DNA of 64,000 bases from Chlorops oryzae (GCA_020466095.1 CM035807.1:108889906-108953905); one strand, 5' to 3'; positions 14,001 through 22,550 are shown, numbered from the stretch's first letter. Made by a program: numbers and translations. The notes: generated from the letters alone by a model not told the origin.

Positions 14001-16898
14001 TAAATAAAAGTTTTCTTACATCGAATATGGTCGGTTTCTACACTTCCATATGTAATGGGTAATATGTATGTACGATGAAGCAAAAGAAAACAATAACAAA
14101 TCGAACATAAAAGAGCAAGAAATAAAGGTGAAACCAGTTTTCGATTTTCAACAACGTTCAATCGTTCCTCACACAAATCACAACGTGTCGCCTAAGAGCA
14201 TTCAGTAAAACTAACATTTTTTAAATTAAATTTAAAAGCCAAATATACATTTAAACAAATTTTAACAATAACAAAAGACGTGGTTCCACTGAGAATCTAT
14301 GAAATGCGACGGGCAGAAACAAAAAAGCTCAAAGGGAAAAAACGACAAAAACACTAAAGCAAACAGACCAACACAACACGCAAATGCCTCGGAGGCAACA
14401 TTTAAGAAAACTTCGAGTCCACAGCAATAAAGCTTGGAAAACAACAAAAGGTATGGAAAACAACAACAATAATAACAACAAAAACGATAAAAAGTGGTAC
14501 TGCGATGAAAAATGAAGCACAAGAAAAAGATGCGAGATTTTTTTTTTCGGTGTATGCATATGTATGTATGTGTGTGTGTGTGTGTATGGGTTAGAGCTTG
14601 AGTTGAATCTTTTGATTACTTGTATACAGCAATCCACGAATGGATCGCAGGTCAAATCATCCACGTTTATCTTCTAACATTTATCTGGGCAACCAATTTT
14701 TGAACTCATCGTTAAAGCATTAAAAATTTGAGATTTGGTTTTTTCATTCGAAAGATTCCTTGTGGTGCGTATCCAACCTATGTATACCTAAACAATAATC
14801 GAACTATTTACCTCTACAGTGTACTCTTTGTCCAACGGACATCTACGGGACCGAAAAATATGTCCGCCTAACAGAGTGCCCGCTCAAGAGTTAAACGTTT
14901 TGAGAAACAGCATCACGAGAGCATTCCCAAAAGGTGTCCGCTTAAGAGGGATTTCCGAAACCAAAGAGTACCCTGTATGTGTCTAGTCAGGCCCCAATTT
15001 AGTGCGTGGCAAGCCGGCAAAAATTCCCACTGTGAGAAGCGACAACTTCACTTAGATATGCGAAAACAGAATCAAATTAGTGCTTTCATAGGGACCAAAA
15101 CAAAGATGGCTAGACAGATTTGAAAAGGGACCTCCAAGCAACTGATCTAAGAATCGAGGATGCAGTGGATAGAAGAAAATGGAGAAAAAACTCAAAACAT
15201 GCGAACCCCGGTATAAGCCGGGAAAGAACACGCTAGAAAAAGAAGAAGATAGGGACGGAAAATTTTGTTTTTTCCCAGAGTGGCGAAAAAGTTGGATACG
15301 GCTCAAAATCATAAAAGCTTATCGGACCAAATTAGATAAAGAAAGGAGAGTAAATTTCGGATATTAATCCCCCCTCCTGATTAAATAGAAAAACCTCTGG
15401 AGAGCGAGTTTTGAGTTTCATCTCAGCTATTACAAAATATTTCTTCCATATCAACACGTCCTCCTGGACAGATTTGAAGTCAAGGGTTTAGCTCGAAGGC
15501 TGAAAGCAGACCCTTCTTTTTACTTCAAATGTTTTGTTTCGTTTAGTGGGGTGTGTTTTGGCTCATAAGATCCAATGTTCTATGGAAGGTTTTGACTCAT
15601 CCGGGGTGTTTTCAGTCTAAGTCGACAATCTGAAATATACAGCCCGATTCTGAATATTCCCGGGGAACGAATTCCCGGGGAATTTACTTTTCTCGAGAGT
15701 AAAGTTCTTATTTTTCAAATATTTGGGGGAATAAATTTGATGGAGCATGGGTATTTGACCCATACCCATTATTTTTCTTTTCTTTGAGAATTTTAGTCTC
15801 AAGAAAAGTAAATTCTCCGGGAATTCGTTCCCCGGGAATATTCTGATATTTACAAGAAACTTTTGGCATTTCCTTCATAGAGCCTCTTCTAAATGATTGG
15901 CCTGAGGCCTTACAAACCCCTGTATCACTTCAATCGATTGTATGAAGCTATGCTGAGCATCGATTGCCTTGAAATTCATCCCAATTATTTTACTTGTGAA
16001 TTTTAGAGTTGAAGCGATTATTATGCCTCGAGACCCTATCGAAATTCCCATGTTTATCGGGCATGCTCTAGAAATCGAATCCCCAGAGCATGCCTGCAGT
16101 GGCGTGTCCAGAGAAAGAGTGCTTTGATAGTGCTTATATTTTCCACAGTGGTATATTAAACAATTATAAGACATTAACCCAAAAAAATTTGGGGGGGCTA
16201 GAGGAATTTTAGAGAGTTATGGACCAAAAACCAAAAAAAATCCAAAAAATTCATTTCGTCCGATTTGGATGAAAATTTATATATAGAATAAGTAAAAAAT
16301 TCTAAGAATTTTTGCACTAAAATTTTTTTTAAACTGGTCCTTTTTGGAAAACTGGTCTAGTTTTGGTCTAGTTCCAAACTGGTCCTTTTTGGTCTAGTTC
16401 CAAACTGGTCCTTTTTGGTCTAGTTCCAAACTGGTCCTTTTTGTACCAGTTTGGAACTAGACCAAAACTAGACCAGTTGTAATCCGTTTCTTGAAAAAAT
16501 TTTGACGCCAAAATTTGTAGAATTTTTCACTTATTCTATATATAAATTTTCATCCAAATCGGACGCCATGAATTTTTCGGATTTTTTTGGTTTTTGGTCC
16601 ATAAATCTCTAAGCTTCCTCTAGCCCCCCATACATTTTTTTGGCCACTGCATGCCTGTATTATTTCATTCTACAATGGGTTCTTTAAATTTCTCGACTGA
16701 AAATTCCGCCAACTTATAAATAAAGCTTGACAATTAGGTCCACAGACACCCCCCACACTTGTCCGAATTCAAATTTGATTGAAAATTTGATAAATGCGAA
16801 AACTTACCCTGCAACTTCTTCTGCGTCTCCCAAAACTTTTGTAATTCCGTAAAGTATTTATCCAGCATGAAAACTTTGGAATGGCCTAATGTGGCCAT
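1921..16898 (-). CDS. Dachs-like unconventional myosin (class XX), 3' end outside the window
   Basis: Seven exons join in phase: 16898-16808, 8477-7994, 7918-7804, 7736-7285, 7211-6504, 5502-3891 and 2072-1921, about 1204 codons so far. In Drosophila, Dachs acts at the cell cortex downstream of Fat/Dachsous, controlling Hippo growth signalling and planar polarity. Order of parts: a 30-residue first exon; a low-complexity Asn/Gln/His-rich region (about 31-340); a myosin head from about 355 with P-loop GTSGSGKT (about 438-445), a switch-I-like NSESSRIG (about 489-496), switch II DMFGFE (about 753-758) and actin-interface RPHFVRCIRSN (about 975-985); and one IQ motif, IQATWRGWHWRR (about 1104-1115). 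The P-loop departs from the usual GESGAGKT. The start ATG at 16898 is the first in its frame after an in-frame TGA. Drosophila Dachs is about 1230 residues, so little should be missing. Identification rests on my memory of the family; the myosin call is certain, the class less so. Exon 2 has two frame breaks. Confidence 0.85.
2900..3310. repeat. Intronic repeat debris in dachs intron 6
   Basis: Short ATCGATAG-type palindromic repeats occur near 2910-2955. A stretch at 3180-3268 (GCATGACGCCTACAATTCTC, then GGGACACATAAGAGTCGCAG) recurs at 12645-12715 in intron 1. The rest of intron 6 (2073-3890) is AT-rich and I see no other exon. Confidence 0.5.
3311..3839. repeat. ATCGATAAT-type degenerate tandem repeat, copy 2
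   Basis: This is a second copy of the 47-536 block with the same opening AAAGCTTCAGATCT and the same tail (AAGTTCGTCATAAAAAG, CGCTTCCATAAAGAA). It ends about 50 bp from the exon 6 splice donor at 3890, so it sits inside dachs intron 6. Confidence 0.75.
3891..5502 (-). CDS. dachs exon 6: C-terminal half of motor, converter and IQ motif
   Basis: This 1612-bp exon is bounded by a CGCAG acceptor and a GTATGT donor (phase 1 out). It begins GLEVDVKGEM, continuing FIDGQ of exon 5, and carries switch II (DMFGFE), the lower 50K region, actin-interface HARPHFVRCIR, the conserved RALQVLETVNLMASGFPHRM stretch and a single IQ motif. Codons read cleanly with no break. The GC content is higher than the surrounding introns, as expected for conserved coding sequence. 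Confidence 0.93.
5771..5850 (-). repeat. tRNA-like SINE fragment in dachs intron 5
   Basis: On the minus strand a consensus RNA polymerase III B box (GGTTCGATCC) is preceded by CTCTCACGTCAGATGGTGCG. The A box and a full cloverleaf are not clear, so this looks like a degraded tRNA-derived SINE and not a working tRNA gene. Confidence 0.4.
6504..7211 (-). CDS. dachs exon 5: N-terminal half of motor with P-loop
   Basis: This 708-bp phase-0 exon has a CTTTTCCAG acceptor and a GTAAAT donor. It begins TNVGPILLSINPYLDVG, the classic start of a myosin head, and contains GTSGSGKT (P-loop), SSRIGQF (switch I region) and NYHIFYQMLAGLS, and ends NVQFIDGQ. It joins exon 6 without loss of frame. Confidence 0.95.
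7285..7736 (-). CDS. dachs exon 4: His/Asn-rich linker entering the motor
   Basis: This 452-bp exon has a TTTACAG acceptor and a GTAAGT donor. It carries a run of about nine His residues, HGHAHGHAHG repeats, and two motifs of the form NSxTLPxR. It ends DLIHLPGPLTEHSVMRTL and QQRYF, the usual lead-in to a myosin head. Phases match exons 3 and 5. Confidence 0.9.
7804..7918 (-). CDS. dachs exon 3
   Basis: This 115-bp exon has a CATTTCCAG acceptor and a GTGAGT donor. It reads NSHNFSQTLPHNSLPEMR, then SIPHPLPIDEKQS. It shares the NSxxTLP flavour of exon 4, which supports this frame over the alternative open one. Phase in is 0 and phase out is 1. Confidence 0.75.
7994..8477 (-). CDS. dachs exon 2 with two frame breaks in Asn/Gln repeats
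   Basis: The CATTACAG acceptor at 8478 and the GTAGCC donor at 7993 fit the phases of exons 1 and 3 only if two extra bases are discounted. The frame opens DAPTSNEAVHLEKRLKSLSS, a likely coiled segment. It meets a stop at 8206-8208 unless it shifts within an AACAAAACAAC stretch near 8225. A second shift is needed near 8090 in AGCAAACAAC to reach SNLTSANNLINSHATNHTIG. All three frame segments have the same Asn/Thr/Ser-rich composition. Indel error or a true lesion are both possible; an internal intron looks unlikely because there is no pyrimidine tract. Confidence 0.75.
8624..8786. mobile_element. Palindromic MITE (CAGTGTACTCT family), copy 1
   Basis: The element runs from TACAGTGTACTCTCTCTTAAG (first 20 bases visible as such) to GAGAGTACACTGTA. 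The arms are reverse complements rich in CTTAAG and GTCCGCTTAAGAG. A TA dinucleotide borders each end, in keeping with a Tc1/mariner-type element. Other copies are at 14815-14977 and 22788-22969. Confidence 0.75.
8956..9107. mobile_element. hAT-type MITE (CAGTGGCGTAGC family), copy 1
   Basis: It begins CAGTGGCGTAGCGAGACATT and ends CTCGCTATGCCACTG. The flanks AAGCTAAC and AAGCTAAG form a 7-of-8 match target duplication. The interior is C-rich, with GCCCCCTCC and GCCCCCATTTGACCCCCTC. It lies in dachs intron 1. Other members are at 51371-51508, 58466-58612, 58801-59120 and probably 34109-34251. Confidence 0.75.
9990..10505. repeat. Dispersed repeat with GACGGACGGACATGG signature, copy 1
   Basis: This stretch contains phrases common to a widespread dipteran repeat: AAGTAAGGGTGTTATAGCC, TTGTGAAGGTAGCTC, CAGACAGACGGACGGACATG and a closing GTGTCGGGTATAAAAA. 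A related piece is at 46880-47145. It has no reading frame and I cannot name the parent transposon. Confidence 0.55.
12185..12265 (+). pseudogene. mariner transposase fragment
   Basis: The frame SPDLAPCGYWLFADLK matches the conserved block around the third catalytic Asp of mariner transposases (PDLAPSDYxLF). Only about 25 codons remain, with frame loss on both sides, so this is a dead relic in dachs intron 1. Confidence 0.7.
12720..13220. repeat. ATCGATAG/TATCGATA tandem repeat field
   Basis: Dense, irregular ATCGATA, TATCGAT and CGATAGT units run from 12725 to 13020, and a second cluster lies at 13150-13225. They resemble, but are less regular than, the 47-536 and 3311-3839 blocks. Such AT-rich palindromic arrays are common intronic repeats; no function is visible. 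Confidence 0.6.
14815..14977. mobile_element. Palindromic MITE (CAGTGTACTCT family), copy 2
   Basis: It starts TACAGTGTACTCTTTGTCCA and ends AAGAGTACCCTGTA, with inner inverted arms GACCGAAAAATATGTCCG and GTCCGCTTAAGAGGGATTTC. It matches the 8624-8786 copy with more decay at one end. Confidence 0.7.
15080..15255 (+). pseudogene. LINE (RTE-like) reverse transcriptase C-terminal relic
   Basis: Two adjacent frames read GPKQRWLDRFEKG and LRIEDAVDRRKWRKKLKTCE. These resemble the R-W-x-D and DRxxWR motifs at the end of RTE-type LINE reverse transcriptases. A stop and a frame change separate them. A shorter copy of the same 3' end (GGAGAAAAAAATTCAAAACA, CCGGTATAAGCCGGGAAAGA) lies at 20270-20335. 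Confidence 0.6.
15640..15850. mobile_element. Palindromic MITE with CCCGGGGAA arms
   Basis: The arms GAATATTCCCGGGGAACGAA and TTCGTTCCCCGGGAATATTC are reverse complements about 165 bp apart, and AGAAAAGTAAATT / AATTTACTTTTCT pairs inside them. Related fragments with CCGGGGAATTTTTCCC lie at 54465-54490 and 54835-54865. Confidence 0.65.
16097..16649. mobile_element. hAT-type MITE with internal minisatellite, copy 1
   Basis: It begins CAGTGGCGTGTCCAGAGAAA and ends TTTGGCCACTG, flanked on both sides by CATGCCTG, a perfect 8-bp target duplication. The arms (GGGGGCTAGAGGAA, TTGGACCAAAAACC, GATTTGGATGAAAATTTATA) are inverted repeats. The centre (16335-16480) is a minisatellite of GGTCTAGTTCCAAACTGGTC units that inverts in the middle. 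A second copy begins at 36035. Confidence 0.85.
16808..16898 (-). CDS. dachs exon 1 with start codon
   Basis: The exon encodes MATLGHSKVFMLDKYFTELQ and then KFWETQKKLQ, and leaves one base (phase 1) at the GTAAGT donor. Exon 2 completes the codon to Asp. The ATG is the first in its frame after an in-frame TGA at 16904-16906. An out-of-frame upstream ATG at 16911 overlaps it. Confidence 0.85.
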
Positions 16899-16911
16899 CG
16901 TTAATCAACAT
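16858..16911 (-). other. Short upstream ORF overlapping the dachs start
   Basis: An ATG lies 13 nt upstream of the dachs start and is out of frame. Its 17-codon frame ends with TAA inside exon 1. If the 5' leader contains it, ribosomes that start there would bypass the main start, so it could lower translation. The transcript start is not known. Confidence 0.4.
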
Positions 16912-18470
16912 TTGTGAGTATCCAAAAAATAAATTGTGTCAACGGAGTGTATAGGAAAAGACGAAAGACCAAAGCAGTTCAAAGCTTTCTTCTCTTCTTA
17001 GTTTTTTTTTTTTTTTAAGTTGAAGGTGTTCAGACTGTGTAGAGACTCTGCCTCTATGCACCACCCGATACGACACACAATGAAGTGGAACCGACAGCAA
17101 AAAGTGGTAGAACAAAATCACACAAAAAAAAAAAATGAAAAAAAAATTATATTTAAAACAAATCGCGCACAAAGGATCCCCAAATGGAGGAATAGAGCAA
17201 TTCGGGCGATTCGCACCAGAACTGGTTTTGCGCAGACGTCTTAAATCAAAATTCCAGAGCGCGTTGAATGCAGGAGCAAGAGTGGAACAGCGGGATACAC
17301 AATGCACACAAAATTTTGGTTAAAAACAAACGCGAATAGCGAAACGAAACGAAACGGAAAGAAAAATTGAATGCTCCGAGTCGTTGGAGTCGTCGGAGCA
17401 GTCAAAACTTGCGAGCAGAAGTTCAAGACGAGATTGGCGAATGCAATTTGGTTATCAAGCGGAGAGCAAAACGAATTCGCGACGGACCGGACCCGACCGC
17501 ACCGTGCCGCACCACACCACACCGCTCTTGGAGTGTCTGGAGTCTTTCTTGATTTCGGATGGAGTTTGGTCGGCTGGAGTCTGCGTGCGATACTCTATCC
17601 AGATTTTTTACGATTCTTTGCTACTTTTCTCTTCATTCGGAGAATTCGGTTTGTTGTTTTTGTTGTTGTTGTTGTTGTTTTTCGTGGCAATTTTCTTTGA
17701 CTTCTTGTCCGCAGTAAAACGAATGAAAAAAAAACAGTTTTTTTTTCTTTCCTTTCCTTTTCCTTTATTGGTTTTTTTTTGTTGTATTTTTTGGAAAACA
17801 AGTTACCACACACGGCCAAATTGGTTAGCACCGGAGTTTCAGATACACATGCGCACAATCGAACACACAGCCGCAGCAGCGCGCAGTGTAGATACACAGT
17901 GCCAAAGGCAAAGCCAGATACCTCTTTAAGGTATCCATACACAAAACAAGATATTCAGATCTTATTTTCGGTGAGGAGGAGTTTTTCCTTCTTTTTTTTC
18001 GTTGGTTTATTTTTTTTGAAATTTATTCTCCAAAGAAAACTCTTCGAAAAAACTTTCTTATAAAATGACAAAATTCATTTCGATTTTTTTTTTTACTTTT
18101 TATTTTTTATGATTTAAAAAAAAAAATTTTTTTTTTATTTTGAAACCACACTTGATGGCCACTTTTGGGTAAACGTTCTTTAACCGTTTTTACCACAACG
18201 GTCTTAACGCGTTCGCTCTTCTCGTAACACTAAACGTTTGAGAGCGAAACGCTGTCGCGCATGCGCGCAGTTGTTGCTCGGTTTTTTCGTGCCTTTTGTT
18301 TTTGTTTTTGTTTTGTCTTTTGCTTTTTCACCAATGCACAGGTGATTGCTGTGGTAACCTTTTGGGGTTTTTCTATCTCGCTTCTTGTTCTCATAGGTTT
18401 GAGATATTTTATGTGCATGCGCATTCTCGTTCAAGCAGGTCGATTCTTATTGAAGGTTAATTTCGAATAA
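16912..18470. promoter_or_regulatory. Probable dachs 5' leader and promoter region
   Basis: Upstream of the dachs start the sequence has a less AT-rich island (about 17360-17590) with GGACCGGACCCGACCGCACC-like content, then T-rich tracts and another island near 18200-18290 (GCATGCGCGCAG). No TATA box or initiator is convincing. The open frames here are fragmentary, overlap each other and look like chance. Confidence 0.35.
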
Positions 18471-18471
18471 G

Positions 18472-18541
18472 ATTCAAGAGATGACAAATTCATAGGTGCT
18501 CATTAGATTCAAGAGATGACAAATTCATAGGTGCTCATTAA
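18472..18541. repeat. 34-bp direct repeat, two copies
   Basis: The unit from ATTCAAGAGATGACAAATTC to GGTGCTCATTA occurs twice back to back without change. It is too short to code and looks like a recent local duplication. Confidence 0.85.
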
Positions 18542-18820
18542 CATGATATTTGAAATCATTTAAATTTTAATTAAGAGTCCAAGAGAAGTTTTTCCTCAAG
18601 GGTCCAACGAAGTTATCAGGCATGCTATAGAAATCGAATCCGAGAAAGAAAAAAATTTCGAAATCAATTTGATTTCAATAGAAATCTAAAGCTGGGATCC
18701 CACCGATTTTTACCTGGCCAGACCGACACAAATTTCAACAAATTCCACAATCACTTTTTTTGGGGCCATATATCGTCGCTTATTGTCAAAATTGCATATC
18801 GGGCAGGCCCGTAGAGAGAA

Positions 18821-19238
18821 ATTTTGGGCCCGGGGGATTTTTTGTCGTGGGTCCGACCAAAACAAAAAAAAAACAACAAAAAATTCCCATGCCAATTGTG
18901 GGCCCCTTCAGAAAGCCCGGGCCCGAGGGGAAATCCCCCTTTTCCACCCACCTCTCTACAGGCCTGATATCGGGGAATAATAAAAATCGGTCACAACGAT
19001 CACACTTGTCAGGGTCCAAAAAATGTACACGGTGCGTTCACACTATCGACGCATCAATTGTGGAAAAATTCGACGTATTCAGAGAGAACTTTGGGGCCCG
19101 GGGGATTTTTTGTCGTGGTTCCTTACAGAAATGTCCGACCAAAACAAAAAAAAACAACAAAAAATTCCCATGCCAATTGTGGGCCCCTTCAGAAAGCCCG
19201 GTCCCGGGGGAAAACCGCCCTTTTCCACCCCTCTCTCT
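18821..19238. repeat. Two direct copies of a GC-rich repeat (18821-18953 and 19090-19238)
   Basis: Both copies share GGCCCGGGGGATTTTTTGTC, CCGACCAAAACAAAAAAAA, CCATGCCAATTGTGGGCCCC and TTCAGAAAGCCCGG in the same order. The second has an extra CCTTACAGAAATGT segment. CAGGCCTG and GCCTGGAC lie beyond them, suggesting a degenerate transposon. The frames inside read oppositely on both strands and are not genes. Confidence 0.7.
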
Positions 19239-19253
19239 GGCCTGGACGCATTA

Positions 19254-19946
19254 TACAGGGTGTTCCATACTCAATAGATCAAAAAAAAGGAGATGATAGG
19301 GGGATCGCAAATGCACCCCTGAGGAGTTACATGCAAAAATCAATATTTTGGTTTTTTCACTGGTGCTCCTCACTTACAGGCCGTAAATTCAAAATCACAT
19401 ATGATATGAAAAGCTTGGCGGTTTTCCGTTAACACTGCATACTACGATTTTAAATAATTCAACTCCGTTTTCTCTGGTACTACCATCTAAGCCTAAAATA
19501 GTGTAAATTTGGCTTTTAAAGTGATTTAATTCAAAAGAAATACGATCGAGCCTCTTTTTTTTACTCTTTTCGAAAACTTTGAGTTTTTCTCTTCAATTTG
19601 ATACCATGGTTGCTAAAAAAAAGTTTCACAATCAATGCAAAACTAAGGTTTGAAAATAATTATTTTGTATTTTTGACTCCCAGAAAAGTTATTTTAATCA
19701 AATTTATTGAGCACACTTTTAGGCAGCATGAGAAAAAGAAAAATCAAGAAATTTAAAAGTTTCTGAATAGTGTTTTCGTTTTAGATATCCGCCTAAAAGT
19801 ATGCTCACCAATTTAGTCGAATTATTTCTGCGCCTCTAGCTCCTTACGAGTGCAAGATGGACCCCCTTTCTGTACAATTTTTTGCTTGTATGGGTTCCCC
19901 CTATCACCTCCCTTTTTTTGATCTATTGAGTATGGAACACCCTGTA
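19254..19946. mobile_element. TA-flanked MITE (TACAGGGTGTTCC family), copy 1
   Basis: About 693 bp run from TACAGGGTGTTCCATACTCA to AGTATGGAACACCCTGTA, with inverted arms of about 40 bp followed by a unique interior. A TA dinucleotide borders each end. No transposase is present. A second copy in the opposite orientation lies at 21787-22527, so the two bracket the exons at 20477-21455. Confidence 0.85.
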
Positions 19947-20254
19947 TATACGTATATAGTCGAATCTCGGCTGAATGATTTCGACTTTTTTATTCGAGTT
20001 CGATTTCTAGAGCATGTCTGTAAAACGATCGCTTTGAAAATATATATTTCAAAACGAGATCGTTTTGTCAATCAAGATATTCAAATAGATAAAAGTGGAC
20101 CGAATGGTCTATCTTCCCTCCAAGCCATAAAAGTCTTATAAAACCAAATCGATTCGGAAACAAATTCTCAACAGGATTTTAGAAAAAAAGCACTAACTTC
20201 TAAGAAGATGATTGGAAAGCCATATTCAAATAATTGCCATACAACAGGGACACT

Positions 20255-20335
20255 CGAACATCTGAAGAAAATGGAGAAAAAAATTCAAAACATTCGGACC
20301 CCGGTATAAGCCGGGAAAGAACACCTTCTATCAAA
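20255..20335 (+). pseudogene. LINE 3'-end relic
   Basis: This short stretch repeats the end of the 15080-15255 relic (GAAGAAAATGGAGAAAAAAA, then CCCCGGTATAAGCCGGGAAA). No intact frame remains. Confidence 0.5.
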
Positions 20336-20476
20336 TATTTTCTTTCTCTCTTTCAGCTTTTCATGCACTACAAACTTTTGAAAATACCCTCGCAATTGAT
20401 TAACACAACTTGATATATTCATATATCCTAAAAGTATGCTATTATATTTCTTATAAAAAAAAATTTTTTTTCTTAC

Positions 20477-20712
20477 CTTTTGCCATCGATGGATCAACAA
20501 TATTCTTTTTCCTTTTGGCAACTGGCAGCGTATAAATAGCGGAAAGCTGCTTGAATCGTTCGACTTCCCCCACAGGTGAACGAGACGGTCGAACAGATTT
20601 CAAAACCTCCCCGTTAACACCTCCACAATCGCCATTTTCTTTCTGTTCCGGTCGATCTTCTTTTCGCTTTTTTGTTTTTTCCACAGCAGGTGTTGAAAGC
20701 GTCACCGCAGAG
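20477..20712 (-). CDS. Exon of an unrecognised protein (downstream exon)
   Basis: An open, spliced-looking segment lies between a TATATGTAG acceptor and a GTAAGA donor. It encodes SSAVTLSTPAVEKTKKRK and, after a charged stretch, SVRPSRSPVGEVERFKQLSA, TLPVAKRKKN. Lys/Arg clusters suggest a nuclear or cytosolic basic protein. The 74-bp gap to the next exon upstream is a normal fly intron size, but the two exons do not join in frame (off by one base), so either a junction is misjudged or a base is lost or gained. I do not recognise the gene, and no later exon is visible. Confidence 0.55.
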
Positions 20713-20786
20713 CTACATATAAGCAATCCATTAATGATTCCAGATAGACTGAATTTGTATGCCCTCAGGATTTTCGTCTAGCTTAC

Positions 20787-21455
20787 CTAATTGCCTTGTG
20801 ATACTGGCAGAAAAAGTCCGACCGGATGCGATGTCGGAAGAGAAAATCTTCACAGACTCGCAGAACATCTGAACTGTTCGTTGGTGAATGGAAGCTTTTT
20901 GCGCTGTCGCTGCCACTGCTGCTGCTGTTGTTGTTGTTGTCGTTTTGTTGTTGTTGTTGTTGTTGTTGGTATCACTGGTGGCACTTTCTGTGGTCTCACT
21001 CTGCCCATCGGAGCGTTGCGTTGCAAAGATAAAAGGCGGAAGCGCTTCGCCCACAAAGTCGGGAATGTTATTAAAGAAGAAATCCGTATGGCGATCATAG
21101 CTGCTGATCGCGCTTCTTTCACGCTGATGCAGACGGCTGCGAGGGTTTTTTTGATCGCTGGTGTTGGCATTGTTGTTGTTGTTGTTGTTACACTTGTTGG
21201 TGTTTGTGTCTTTAGCTTTTTGTGTTGTTGCGATTTCATCGCTCAAATCGCTGGAATCAATGTGTGGCGCTTCTTCTAATTTTTTTACTATCTTTTCGCT
21301 CGACTCCCTGGACTGCGTGACATGGCAAGTTTGCTTCGCTGTCTTGGTTACGTTGAATAGACGATCTTCTTTATCGTACCTTTCATCCGGACGCAACATA
21401 TCATCTTGAGTTATGAATGCGATTTGAGGTATGCGATCAAATTGAAAAGGAACTG
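20787..21455 (-). CDS. Exon of an unrecognised Asn/Thr-rich protein (upstream exon)
   Basis: The frame is open for about 223 codons from a TTTAATTCCAG acceptor to a GTAAGC donor. It starts AVPFQFDRIPQIAFITQDDM, has acidic and Ser-rich parts, an Asn run, a NNIPDFVGEALPPFIFATQR stretch, a second Asn run followed by Thr and Ala runs, and ends VKIFSSDIASGRTFSASITR. Homopolymer amino-acid runs from CAA/AAC/ACA repeats are typical of fly regulatory proteins. No catalytic domain is seen. The frame continues open to 21576 but without an ATG, so the first exon lies elsewhere upstream and was not found. Confidence 0.6.
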
Positions 21456-21756
21456 CTGGAATTAAAATGCGAACAATGACGTTAGTTGTCAACAGGCAAA
21501 GAATGATTGGAGTTTTCAAGGTTTTCGCTCGAAATTCGAATAATTGGAAATACACAGTAAAAAATAAAGGCTTCAAATTAAAACCAATCGGTATAAAAAT
21601 TGTGGAAAATTTGGGGCTTGGAAAAGGTAAAATAAATTCTGAACTTGGAAAAAGGAAAAATTGATCTAATCGGGAAGGAAAAAAACATGGTTGCCAAGCG
21701 ATAAAGTATCGATCGATCCTGCCTTCAAAAGCCGTGTGTCGTTATGTCAGCTGTAG

Positions 21757-22550
21757 AGATGGGCAAAATGGGAAAATACATCGATATACAGGGTGTTCCA
21801 TACTCAATGAATCAAAAAAAAGGAGGTGATAGGGGAATCCCATACAAGCAAAAAATTTTATGGAAAGGGGGGTCCATCTTGCACTCGTTAGGAGCTAGAG
21901 GCGCGGAAAGAATTCGACTAAATTGGTGAGCATACTTTTAGGCGGATATGTAAAACTAAAACACTATTCAGAAATTTTTAAATTTCTTAGATTTTTCTTT
22001 TTCTCATGCTGCCTAAAAGTGTGCTCAATAAATTTGATTAAAATAACTTTTCTGGGAGTCAAAAATACAAAATGATTATTTTCAAACCTTAGTTTTGCAT
22101 TAATTGTGAAAGTTTTTTTTAGCAACCATGGTATCAAATTGAAGAGAAAAAAATCAAAGTTTTCGAAAAGAGTAAAAAAAAGAGGCTCGATCGTATTTCT
22201 TTTGAATTAAATCACTTTAAAAGTCAAAATTACACTATTTTAGGCTTAGATGGTAGTACCAGAGAAAACGGAGTTGAATTATTTAAAATCGTAGTATGCA
22301 GTGTTAACGGAAAACCTCCAAGCTTTCATATCATATGTATGTGATTTTGAATTTACGGCCTGTAAGTGAGGAGCACCAGTGAAAAAACCAAAATATTGCT
22401 TTTTGCATGTAACTCCTCAGGGGTGCATTTGCGAACCCCCCCGCCCCCTGCCATACGATTTTTGGTCCGTCTGGACCTCCCCTATCACCTCCTTTTTTTT
22501 TATCTATTGAGTATGGAACACCCTGTATATCGTATCGATATATGTATTTA
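21757..22550. mobile_element. GATGGGCAAAATGGGAAAAT element split by the insertion at 21787
   Basis: The left edge GAGATGGGCAAAATGGGAAAATACATCGATA precedes the TACAGGGTG element, and TATCGTATCGATATATG follows it. This looks like the same family as 22634-23267, interrupted by a later insertion. It gives a relative order of insertion events. Confidence 0.5.
21787..22527. mobile_element. TA-flanked MITE (TACAGGGTGTTCC family), copy 2, inverted
   Basis: It has the same termini as 19254-19946, about 741 bp, in reverse orientation: GCATGTAACTCCTCAGGGGT lies near its right end, whereas in copy 1 the complement lies near the left end. The arms and interior match closely over long stretches, indicating recent activity. 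Confidence 0.85.

Larger units (their letters stand above)
10506..16807. other. Rest of dachs intron 1
   Basis: The first intron, about 8.3 kb, has no supported gene on either strand. It holds a mariner relic, ATCGAT arrays, a LINE relic and three MITE families listed separately. Near 10915-11030 and 11075-11290 are weak tRNA-like and GGGGCTATTTTT-repeat stretches; the rest is plain AT-rich sequence. Confidence 0.6.

Noticed and set aside
17241..18434. Overlapping frames in the dachs 5' region
   Set aside because: Short, mutually overlapping on both strands, and dominated by poly-T/A and CAA-like tracts.
18751..19432. Several Gly/Pro-rich frames on both strands
   Set aside because: They all fall in duplicated non-coding repeats and in the TACAGGGTG element, and read equally on both strands.
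20791..21279. 162-codon plus-strand frame with Cys, Val and Leu runs
   Set aside because: It is the complement of the Asn/Thr/Ala-coding repeats in the minus-strand exon 20787-21455.
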